This document shows, in pieces, positions 1-9,733 of a DNA stretch of 64,000 nucleotides. Both the position numbers and the translations under genes were made by a program. The notes below the pieces were generated by a model, which saw only the letters and a program-made list of their open reading frames with translations, ran no database searches and had not been told where the DNA came from. Source of the stretch: Pyrenopolyporus hunteri (lineage: Eukaryota > Ascomycota > Sordariomycetes > Xylariales > Hypoxylaceae); contig CADCXC010000009.1 in the NCBI GenBank assembly GCA_902806595.1, positions 1,984,001 to 2,048,000 on the forward strand, written 5' to 3'. Position 1 is the stretch's first letter. Each line of letters begins with the position of its first letter.

Positions 1-228
1 AAAGTGCCGGTGAGCTTAGTCTGCGTAGAAAACGACCCCCTATTTCCCGATGAAGTTCGAGAGAAAGGGGAAGACGTACTATCCGCGGAGAACGTGGAGC
101 ACGAGGTTCAGGTGTATCCGGGGGTTCCCCATGGCTTTGCCGTCGTGGGAGACTACGAAGACGCTCATATAAAGGACGCCCAAGTGACGGCCTTCGAGCA
201 GATGCTAAGGTGGCTCAAGGAGCATTAG
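1..228 (+). CDS. Dienelactone hydrolase-family protein, C-terminal end (cut by window edge)
   Basis: The frame is open from base 1 and ends with TAG at 226-228, so only the last 75 residues are present and the gene starts outside the window. What remains looks like the end of an alpha/beta-hydrolase of the dienelactone hydrolase family. It has a strand of the LVCVENDPLFP type carrying the catalytic acid region, and then PGVPHGF, where His is the expected third member of the catalytic triad. A C-terminal helix ending in RWLKEH follows. Fungal members are cytosolic hydrolases of uncertain substrate; some act in aromatic or carboxymethylenebutenolide breakdown. The upstream GTG in this frame is internal and not a start. 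It converges on the oxidoreductase gene, with about 156 bp between the two stop codons. Confidence 0.8.
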   Translation, partial: KVPVSLVCVENDPLFPDEVREKGEDVLSAENVEHEVQVYPGVPHGFAVVGDYEDAHIKDAQVTAFEQMLRWLKEH

Positions 229-384
229 CGAGAGGGCAACTGGGTCTAACAGCGCGGCGTTGTCCGGACTATTTGGGTTGTCACCCTAAAAATTCAAGGG
301 AGTATCGCGATAAGGGGTATTTGAGCATGGTAGCGCAGGCTTCTGTTATGAATAGGCTTTCAACGTCTTATTCGTGTATTTTCT

Positions 385-1516
385 CTACGGGACTGTACAG
401 ATGATTTTCCCTGTAGTCTTATTCTCTTCCAATTGCTGGTGCGCCTTAATGATATCGTCCATGGGAAAGACTGTGTCGATAAAGACCTTCAACTTGCCAC
501 TTTCGAAATGAGGGATGTACTCGGCCAGCTTATCCCTCAGCCGACCTTGGTATTCGGAGTCCCTACTGCGTAACGTGCTTCCTTCAAGTCGGATTCGCTT
601 GTAGAGCAGCATACTATAATCCACCCCATCCAACCGAGTGCCTCCCATCATGCCTAACGCAACCCATCTAGCATCCATCGCGGCAACCGCCAGGTTTTTC
701 TGGAAATAACTGGCGCCGATGAAATCTATGATGAGATCCACACCTTTGCCACCCGTCGCTGCAAGTATCTCTTTCACCCAGTCCTGTGTCTTATAGTTGA
801 AGGCTTTAGTAGCGCCGAGCTCACGCTCAATGAAACGGCATTTCTCGTCTGTGCCTGCTGTTGCGTAGATAGCGCTAGCACCGCTATCGCGACTAAGCTG
901 GATCCCAGCGATGCTAACGCCGCTTGCCTTTACGAAAAGAGCCGTTAGCCGGGGGCAATGAAGCTAGCCAAATAGGAAGATAAACATACGCCCGCATGCC
1001 ACAATACGGTCTTTCCCGGTGCGAAGTCGCCTACTAGATGCAGCGCCTGCGTGGCCGTGATCCACGTTTCGGGGATGCCCGCTGCCGTCTCCCAAGTCAT
1101 GCTATCCGGCTTATGCAACAGCATCTTGGAGCTCACGGCGATGTACTGGGCATACGCGCCGCCGTACGCCAAGCCGAACACGGCGTCGCCGACCCGAAAG
1201 TCGCCGTGCGCTCCGGGCCCGAACGACTCGATGGTGCCGCTGAACTCGACGCCGAGAGTCGCCGGCGCCTGCGGCGGCACCGGATACCTCCCCTCGCGCT
1301 GGATGAGGTCCATGCGATTCAGCCCGAAAGCCTTCACGCGCACGAGGGCCTCGCCCTCCTTGGGTTCCGGCCTGGGGACCTCGGGGTTGATGAAGAGCGA
1401 CGTGGCAGGCCCTTTCCCGCCCTTTATGTCTACGCAGGGGTATATTGTCAGCTCCCGGGGTCAGCAGCGCGTGGAATATCGAATCTAACCGGCTGTTACG
1501 TACCAACAGCCTTCAT
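385..1516 (-). CDS. Quinone oxidoreductase (PIG3-type, zinc-free MDR family)
   Basis: Three exons rebuild a 331-residue protein: 1504-1516, 990-1429 and 385-927. The introns 1430-1503 and 928-989 both have GT..AG ends. The tiny first exon gives MKAV; joining it to exon 2 restores the conserved start MKAVDIKGGKGP. The second junction restores HAGASGVSIAGIQLSR, the nucleotide-binding turn of NADPH:quinone reductases. Later motifs are GLNRMDLIQREG (GroES-like part, about residues 40-51) and GKGVDLIIDFIGASYF (Rossmann part). Length and motif order fit the PIG3/TP53I3 family, which reduces quinones with NADPH in the cytosol. No zinc-binding cysteine cluster is seen, as expected for this branch. 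Position 14 of the nucleotide-binding turn has Ser where Gly is more usual. Family assignment is firm; the substrate is unknown. Confidence 0.92.
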
Positions 1517-4500
1517 TACGTTGGCCATTTCGACTCGGAGAGGCAGTATCACAAGAGTTGGATGGCGGAAGGCTTCAAGTTGTTAGGCAGATCTCAGCGA
1601 TTGGAGTGGCTAGGTATACGAAACGAAATTTCAATATAATCCTTTTCAACTACCTAGGTAGATAATCAATGACGCCGCTGCTTCTATGTAATTCGCATAG
1701 AGGCGTTTCTTAAGATCTAGGGCGAATCGGACTTGATATGCAATGACATCTACTTGTAGCCTACTAAGTAACCCAGCATGCACTTCCGTCTAATGGTGGG
1801 CTTAGTTAGGGTGGTGACGTCGGCTTTGACTAACTGGGTTCGACCGATTTCCGAATTTACTGCGAGCAGCTCGTTCGTTGATGGTATCTGCTATTGGAAC
1901 CCCGAGAAGCTTTGCCGAGGTACTATACTATCTAGGTAGGTATGTAGTATGGAAGACATTAGGCACGTTTTAGAACCCCTCTCCTTCGCCAGCGTGGAAT
2001 CGGTGATCGGTATTGTATTATCCAACCTACCGACGCATGGTGCGGATGGAATACCTAAATAAAATTAGAGAATTCCGTGTTTGATAGTTTTGCGACTTAG
2101 ATATATGTCGACCTTGGAAGGCGGTCGGTCCCTCGTTAGAACGCGTATTCAACAGATTATTCACGAGCCGACCAGTTGTTGGTCAGTATAGGTATATATA
2201 TAAAATTCGACATTGAGTTGTTTTCCACGGATCTATATTTTCGTCGCCAGTAATCCGTATTCCGAAGGGACTTAGGCGTTAAGAGCTGGTATAGGACGAG
2301 ACTGACTAGGCGCGCGGTGCCTGTGCTGCTTGGTAATCTGCGCGGTTTTAATAGGATCTCGCATGCAACTCGATTACCTCCACGATGGCATGGTGGAAAT
2401 TGGCGTGGAGGAGCCCACGTTAGTACGCACTACCATGGTAGGGCTGTGACACACATGCATACCACCAGTGAGGAAGTCCGGAATCTCACAAGCGAGGCGC
2501 CAGGAAACCCCGTGGACGCGCCTCTCTTCTTGTTGTAAGACAACTTATTTTAATAGCAATGATCTTGCTATGGTATCTAGTAATAGTTGGTAATGGTGAT
2601 GGCCGTGGTGGCTGCATGTTATTGACGAGTTGGACCAGGCGGGCAGATGTGCAGATCAAAGATTCGGCCTTGGTCAGACCTCCTAATACATGGGTGTATA
2701 GTATGTAGATCATCGAATCGAATAAGACATCAATTCAGATTAAGCTGGGTTTAGTCCCAGCACCTTGAGGCTTACATCGTAGGTGAGATCCATTATGTTG
2801 CTAATTACGGGAGATTAAGTAGATCAAGTCTTGGACACATGCTGGCCTCCTTCTTTTTGCATAGTCCGGTGTCGTGACTACACGTAGACTCCGATAAGAC
2901 GCCAGCTTCAAGCGTGCCTCATATGCCATTCAAGATTGCGTTCCGACCGTAAAAAAAGACGGGCGGATTAGACTACTACATATGGTGTGTATCATAAGGT
3001 ACCTAGGTAGTAATATTGATAACCAATTAAATTCTGGTCTAATATTCATTAAAAGCCATGCGTTGATTGGTGGCTTGGTCGAATTACGTTTCCAGGAAAC
3101 TATATGTTGCCATAATTGAATCCTCACAAAGACGAGTTTCTTGTTATGACATACTAGAAAGGTAGAAAAGACCGAAATGAAGGTGAGAGATTCCATCTAG
3201 AGAATTTTCTCGTTGATGACTCGAAGTCGCTACTCGGTAGATGCTTGCCTCCGGTTCCTTTCCGTAGCACAATACAGTACGGAACTGTATGTCTCAGTAA
3301 GAGTAGCAATTACACTTACTGTAGAATACGCAACACTCGACCCAGCCATCGCGATGCGACAGGGAAAATGCCTAAACCCTTTGAGAGATTAAAAGAATAT
3401 GCACTAAGCTCGTAGCGAGATTCTCAGTCGAATCCTTTGGAATTCACATGTAATTACATCTTTATTGTTGGAACGAGGCATTAACAACGGGATACAAACC
3501 ACCCGGCTTTGTGAAACCATAAGCCGCGTTATACGGACGTGAAGCCGGTTATCTGCTATGGTAAGATATTTACGTTCCTTTGTACTGGGAACAGTTTTTC
3601 CAGCAATACGTTGATACGAGGTGCTAGATTGCCTACTTACCTATAGCGATTGTCGTCCGATCTCACCCATGCCCTAACTTCTAGATCTAGACCGGCGGAG
3701 AATATTGAAACTGGTTCCTATCAGAAGCTAGACCGACTAGCTTTCGAGAAGGCTTTTAGGGAACGCTAGTATGGTAATTTCCGCCTCAGCTCAAAACCAC
3801 CAATCCGGATTCGATCTTAGAGATGGCCGAGCGGTTGTCGGTACGTGTATGTACGTTACCAGTGTCCTATCGGCTAGGGCCTATTTCAGGGGGTTTACCC
3901 TCGTCACAGTTTAAAGGGTGGTCCGTTCGGGGTGACAAGAAGATACGGCCTTTACCGACTATGTAGCCTTACTGCATGTACGCGTACACCTACATATATG
4001 TATGCTTATTCCTCGGTGTGATTGATTTTCTAATTATCCAAAAGGCTTAAAGGGGCGTCGAGACTGCAGCTCAGAATCGGAGTTTTGACTATGGAGAAGT
4101 CGAACCCCTGAACGAGATCCAAAATAAGAAATATAGGTACTTACCTTAGTAAGGTATTGTACCTAGAGGTTAAGCGTGATTCCTTCGTGTAAAGATAGGT
4201 AGGTAATATTCTATTTCTTTACCACTGTCTATCCTGTTGGGTATGTAATGTAATATGATAAAAATAATGTCCACGTTAGACGAGGAATAAAAAAGTTCTG
4301 TTATCGGAGCGATTGAGTTTTCTGCTTACGGCGCCGATCGTTCTGATTGCTCAGGATTGCGGTTCCTGCAGAAGCGCAATCTGTTCCTGCGTCTGTAATT
4401 GGCAAGTGCCAACTAATGGACGCAAGAATCTCGCAGGAGCCGATCCGCCTTTTATGCATTTCACCCTCCTTGAGGACCGCGACGCACCCATTTGGGTCCC

Positions 4501-5404
4501 TACCATATGCCCAGTTACTTCCGTACAGGAGAGTGTGTTTAGTGTACGATAGGCCTAGGTAGCTACATAGTAGATGTAGGTACTGCACCTGGATAGAAAG
4601 CTAAACCAACGTCTCTAGCGTGGATCGCGCTCTAATACTAAAGCAGGTACAGCAGTCCTTTACCCGAAATCAAAAGCTATAACCCACAATATCGACGATT
4701 CCTTACCCAAGGGACCCAGGGCTTACTTAGGGTTAATACATAAATAGAGGAATAGCTTTAGAGGGTGTGGCCTTTTAGCCAAGGAAGAACGACCACGCTA
4801 GTGGCGTTCCAATTTCCGCGCTGCCAGAGGAGGGCAGACGAGGATTGCTGGACTTCTCGCCCCAGTCAGCTCGCGCGCTGTTCCTTGCAGGACGCCTGAA
4901 TGCTACGCACAACCCCAGCTCGCATCGTCCAACGGGCGACGAGATCCAGAATAATTCCGAACTATTGCCCAAAGACCCATCTCGTGTTCCTAATTACGAT
5001 ACCTGATAATGATTCATCATATCAATTGTATTCAGTCATATTAGACAGTTTTATAAGGCGTTGACTGACGGCCGAACGCGCCTCTAATAGGGGCCGAGCA
5101 GTTCCGTGTATAGCTATACATACTCGACTTTACATATATACATGAAGTTGGGCGGGATAGGTATAAGTGTCGAGATTGAGCAGTCGAAGGACCATCGGAT
5201 AAGGTACCTGGGTAGTGCCGAAAGTACATACGCAGGGTATTCACACCCCCCCTTTCCGGGTATCCTAACTCGTGCATACCATGCAGACGACCAAGTCATC
5301 TTGGGGAATCCACACTGCACCCCAAAAGGGGCAGATTTGACGCTCATCATGCACCGCCAAACTGGGTAAAAGGTCGACAACCCCTGATGCCCCTTTAGGG
5401 CGGA
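1517..5404. other. Intergenic, no gene recognised
   Basis: About 3.9 kb lies between the oxidoreductase start and the inverted-repeat element. Open frames are short, have no recognisable domain and are interrupted on both strands. The stretch is moderately AT-rich and carries several copies of the ACCTAGGTAGGT-type motif (near 1650, 1932, 3000 and 4553). The first few hundred bases probably hold the oxidoreductase promoter. I see nothing else that I can support. Confidence 0.6.
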
Positions 5405-5410
5405 CAATAC
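5405..5410. repeat. Putative target-site duplication, left copy
   Basis: The six bases CAATAC immediately precede the left terminal inverted repeat and recur exactly at 6015-6020, just after the right terminus. This is the pattern left when a DNA transposon inserts. Confidence 0.7.
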
Positions 5411-5467
5411 CACGCCGGACCATAAGCAATTTTTCCGCCAAACCGCCAATTCAAAGAATTTCCAGAT
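5411..5467 (+). repeat. Left terminal inverted repeat, 57 bp
   Basis: Perfect reverse-complement partner of 5958-6014. It begins CACGCCGGACC and ends in TTTCCAGAT. Confidence 0.9.
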
Positions 5468-5957
5468 GTCAGACCCACTTTAATTACAGGGGTACGCTAA
5501 AGTTATAGGGCTTACAGCGCTATTCTCCCCTTACCTTCAGGGCATCTCATTGTACCTAGGTACCTCGCGATTATGTAATCCAGTATTCAAAAAAGTACGT
5601 ACCGAAGCATTACTCAATTACCTACCTACCTACCTACCTACCTTACCTACCCACGTACGCATTATTCAATTACAACCTGTCGAATAGCGACAATCCTATG
5701 CGATTAAATATAGTAATCGCTTCAATTAATAATTAATCCTATTTAGAAAGAGGTAGGTTTTAAATGGCTCAGTGGTGTTGCGTAAGTGTAATAAGTGTGT
5801 AAAACGCGTAAGGTTGAAAGATTTGTATGTGGCAGGCTTTATAGTGGTATCAAGCGCTATAAGCCCTATATTTACAGGGAGATTTAGTGGTTGTATGCGC
5901 TGTAAGCCCTATGGCTTTAGCGTACCCCTGTAATAAAGTGGATCCATCAACTTGAAA

Positions 5958-6014
5958 ATCTGGAAATTCTTTGAATTGGCGGTTTGGCGGAAAAATTGCT
6001 TATGGTCCGGCGTG
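5958..6014 (-). repeat. Right terminal inverted repeat, 57 bp
   Basis: Perfect reverse-complement partner of 5411-5467. It is followed directly by the second CAATAC copy at 6015-6020. Confidence 0.9.
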
Positions 6015-6633
6015 CAATACATGTACACACACGCACATAACATGCTATGGTTAGGTATGCGTGTATATTTGTACACCTCAGCTCTCATTCCAGGGAGGGT
6101 TTAGCAGCCTCTGATTGGACGGAAAAGCGAAATAAGCACCGAGAAAAATAAATATGGAGTTTAGACAGATGGAAAACGGAGCCGATGCTGGCTGTTCCTA
6201 GCATCCCAGTGGCCCGTTCTGCCATACATACATGTAGATAGTGTACCATGTAATACCCAGAAGAAGCCCCAGGAACAGCCTAGGGGCAAGGATTGTACAT
6301 AGTAGGGTAGGCTATCAACAAGCCTAAGTAAAGTTCATGTTGTGTACCTAGGTATTGTATATGCTGTGTACGCTACTGTGTGCTAGCGCTGCCCGGAAGT
6401 CACCTCCCCCATGCCTTCTGCTCTGTATTGTATATAAGTCAACTCTTCCAAGGACCGACAATCCTTCCTTTCTTTTCCCTTCCTCACCCACACACGTTCG
6501 CTGCAAACACTACCCTGACTTTTCAGTCAATTTCATTCGTTAAACAGCATACCTAATAACCCCCAATAAACCTAATCCTCACTACAAACCCACGCTCTTC
6601 ACGAGTAACTTAATACCAGACAAATCAGTCAAA
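6015..6633 (+). promoter_or_regulatory. Promoter and 5' leader of the cell-wall protein gene
   Basis: A TATA-like box (TATATAAG) lies at 6431-6438, about 200 bp before the start codon. It is followed by a pyrimidine-rich tract (about 6465-6490) and a C/A-rich leader, the usual layout of strongly expressed filamentous-fungal genes. The inverted-repeat element ends about 420 bp upstream of the TATA box, so it borders this promoter. The transcription start is inferred, not seen. Confidence 0.55.
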
Positions 6634-7228
6634 ATGAAGTTCTCCATTGCTGCTGCTGCCTTCGCCGCTGGCGTTTCTGCCTCTTACCCGGCCATCAACG
6701 CCACTTCGGCCGTCCAGTACACCACCGAGGTCGTCACATCCTACGAGACTTTCTGCCCTGGCCCCACCCAGATCACCTACGGCAGCAACACCTACACCGT
6801 CACTGAGGTAAGATATTGCGGGCGAGCATACGCGGAAGAATAGCAGCGGCTAACAGCCTCGCAGGCCACCACCCTGACCATCACCGACTGCCCTTGCACC
6901 ATCAGCAAGCCCATCTACACGACCTCGTCCGTCTCGTGCGCTACCTGGTAAGACAGCAGCATCTTGAAAAGAGAAAAGTAGGACGATCGAACTAACATGA
7001 AGTAGCACCCCGTCTGCCCCGTCTGCTCCCAGCTACCCTACCTCGGCCCCGGCTCCCCCGGTTTACCCTAACAGCACCGCCGTGGTTCCCCCTCCCACCT
7101 ACCCCACCGGTGGCGCTCCCGGCACCACGACTCCTGCCCAGCCCATCCCCACCGCTGGTGCTGGCAAGGTTGCTGCCCTCTCCGGCGCTGGTCTTGCTGG
7201 TCTTCTCGGTCTCGCCGCTCTTCTGTAA
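6634..7228 (+). CDS. Small GPI-anchored cell-wall protein
   Basis: Exons 6634-6807, 6865-6947 and 7006-7228 join to a 159-residue protein. The two introns (57 and 58 bp) have GT..AG ends, and the second has a CTAAC branch site. The order of parts is: a signal peptide of about 16 residues (MKFSIAAAAFAAGVSA); a Thr-rich Cys domain with VVTSYETFCPGPTQ and TTLTITDCPC motifs, of the kind found in Sed1/Spi1-like and other fungal wall proteins; a Pro/Ser/Thr/Tyr-rich stalk; and a hydrophobic tail (VAALSGAGLAGLLGLAALL) without a charged end, as required for GPI attachment. Cleavage is probably near the TAGAGK stretch. It has four or more Cys residues and one likely N-glycosylation site (NAT). Codons are strongly C-ending and the promoter has a clear TATA box, suggesting high expression. 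The role is inferred to be structural in the cell wall. Confidence 0.88.
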
Positions 7229-9733
7229 ATACGCGGCTCCTAATTCGGCATTCGCGTCTATTGGCTACGATTCTCCTTTGTTCGATAGTACCTAATCTCG
7301 GTGATCGAGAGGAACGCTTTCGATGCTTATGACGGGAAGCAGATCGGAGTTGTAATGGGCTGGTGGAGGTTTTCCAAACAAGGGACTGTTAACGGCACAC
7401 GGAGTTCTGCATCGCACTATGGAGTGCTTTAACGACCACGCATGCAGAATCTTATTTTGATTCTTGTAATTTCTTGTCTCGGTTTTCGGGCAACCGATCA
7501 ACATTGCCATGGAGGATTTACAAATGTGTGGAGTCTTCCGGTAGTTGGAATGGCCATATGGGGGGTTCTACTTGGATTTGGAGCAGATTATCCTGCTGTT
7601 GTTGGATGGAGGCTTGCTTCTGATTACGGGGGAACCCTTTGGACAAATTCAATCCATTTCAGTTACTCATCGCGTTCGTCACCCAAGAAATTTCGTTCTC
7701 GTGCTCTTGTCACCCGATGGCTTCTCATGCAAATCTCTGGGAGTCAGATAAGTATTTCGGCAAGAGTTACCCTTTACCACTATTCTCGCTGGATGTTTTA
7801 TTGGTCTCTGGACGATATCTCCCGTATTTGCAGCGTTCCTGTACAATAGTTCGATAACAATGTAAATACGGCCGGGGGGCCAAGTTTTGGTCCGGCATTT
7901 CGAAAGTCTCGGTGTTAATGTGCTTAGATGGCTTCGCTATGAGGTTTTCAGTCTGCTCTATTGGCATGTTGCTTGATGGGAGTCATTGGAAGATTCGCGC
8001 GCCAGCGTATATATCGAAGTGACATCAATCCGAGTCGTTGTAGCTCAGGAGTTAATTTAAACTACATGGCTGATACACATCATGTTTATCCCTTTCCATT
8101 GCGTATCCTACTAGTATTTCATCTATCTGATAAGGTAGAGCGGCTCGCGAGTTACGTACGCTTTTAGGTTAGATTGACGATCAGCGATTATCCAGGCACG
8201 TAACTAACTGATCACCGCCGATCCGATGACTTAGATAATGGAGCTTAAAGGCACGCCGCACCATCTACGTATACGGACAGCTAGATGTCAGGAACTTGCT
8301 GCGTCGTAGCTGCGAATGATAGGCTAACAATAGCACAGGGCCAAATCAGCTTGTCAGACAGGTCTCGCTATCTGAGAGAGACAAAAACAAACCAACTCCC
8401 CACGTAAGACATCCGAGACAAGACCCGTGTTTTATTTACAGCACCTGTCGTTCTGGCGATCACGAAATGTCTAAGGTACATAACCGCTAATACATACCTA
8501 TCTACATAATAAGAATATATACCTAGATGGGTAGGAATATTATGAAGCCAGCAAATATTTATTCGTGGGATTCCCATATTTCCTCCAGACACCTTCGCGT
8601 CAGTTAGGTAGGTAGCTAGCCGCCTTACCTTAGGGAATATAAGCGTAGGTGCCCAAAACACAATGTTTCGGTGGAACCACAGTCGAGTTGGATAAGTTGC
8701 AACATTGCCACCAGCCAGGTACCCAACCTTACTAGACGTAACGTGATAAGACACACGTACATGTATGCAAGGGCTCAGCCCGACGCCGAGTAGGTACCCG
8801 CCTATTCCATACTCCGGCTTTACTGAGACAAACCAGCAAGGCCTCGTAGTAGTGCGAGTTGGTGCGTCTCACTATAATACTTGGTCGTTTAAAAAGGAGC
8901 CCCCGAATTTCCTTGATCACAACCTTTTTCTATTCCGCCGAGTATTACGAATTACGAGCGGTCGCATCACAGCTAGCGCAGCTAGAATCGGCCGTATTGA
9001 CCCTCGATCTGTCCCATTCTCGATGCCTTATTTCAACTACGCATATAAGTTATCAAACCGGAAAAGGTGCCTCGCCTACAAGTTAAGCTACCACCTGTGC
9101 AAATGCATTCGTCTCTCGGGACATCTCGATATATGATCTGCCACGTCCACAGCCACTACATGACCAATTTAGTTATTAACAAAAAAAAAAAAAAAAAAAA
9201 AAAAAAGAGTCTCAATGTATCAGGGGGCTATTATTCGTGCGGAATCAGTGATAGTTATGTAGGAAACACTTATCTGATAACTAATAAAAGGTTGCGAAGA
9301 CACATGTCCGAAGCGAAACTTATCTTAAGGATTAAGTGTATTACCTATTTCTAAACGCCTACTTGACGTACCTCGTCGACTTTCCCGGTCGGTTAATAGC
9401 TTCGAATTAAGTATACGCATCATGTCCGGTATATATATGACATGCGCGATTGAACTCTATCATATCTTATTATCTATCGTACACCAATGACGTAGAACTA
9501 ATAGTCGCGGTATCTCCCTTTGATTGGTTATATCTCCCACGCAAGCAGTTGCTTATCAGCAAATATCAGCAAATATAGCCGACGATCAACAGCACAATGG
9601 TTGCCAACGACCTTTCCCTCTTTGGGCCGGATACAACCCCTCATCTAATTCCAACCTCGGATTGAATCAATGAATCAATACCTTACCTGAGTAACCATAC
9701 CTTCTGAGTTCTAAGAGCTATAATTTAGACATC
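7229..9733. other. Intergenic, probably includes a 3' untranslated region
   Basis: The first several hundred bases after the cell-wall gene are T-rich and probably hold its 3' UTR. Short frames exist there, such as one near 7442-7849, but they have no domain, no signal and overlap one another in all frames. The rest is AT-rich with ACCTA/TAGGT motifs (near 8520 and 8610) and a long A tract at 9181-9206. The last few hundred bases should contain the promoter of the transporter gene. Confidence 0.5.
9181..9206. repeat. Uninterrupted A26 tract
   Basis: Twenty-six consecutive A bases between GTTATTAAC and GAGTCTC. This is the longest homopolymer I noticed in the window. No target-site duplication or gene-like sequence next to it supports a retrocopy. 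Confidence 0.9.

Larger units (their letters stand above)
5411..6014. mobile_element. Non-autonomous inverted-repeat DNA transposon (MITE-like), 604 bp
   Basis: The first 57 bases (5411-5467) are the exact reverse complement of the last 57 (5958-6014); the termini begin CACGCCGGACCATAAGC. After a divergent spacer, the homology resumes inward as a second inverted block, 5475-5520 against 5897-5941, with a few mismatches. A further diverged copy of the inner block lies at 5853-5879. The element is flanked by the direct repeat CAATAC. No transposase frame fits inside, so it would need a transposase supplied elsewhere. The centre holds an (ACCT)n run at 5620-5642. A 6-bp duplication does not match the common fungal Tc1/Fot1 (TA) or hAT (8 bp) patterns, so I leave the superfamily open. 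Confidence 0.85.

Noticed and set aside
1038..1586. A 182-codon plus-strand frame
   Set aside because: Antisense shadow of the GC-rich oxidoreductase exon 2.
7442..7849. A 135-codon open frame with a hydrophobic start after the cell-wall gene
   Set aside because: Overlapped by other frames, no domain, and it lies in a T-rich region that is probably a 3' UTR. The hydrophobic start reflects T-rich codons.
9150..9260. A26 tract as the tail of a retroposed gene copy
   Set aside because: No gene-like sequence upstream and no flanking target-site duplication was seen.
9067..9354. Frame with a poly-Lys stretch
   Set aside because: The Lys run is the A26 tract; nothing else in it is gene-like.
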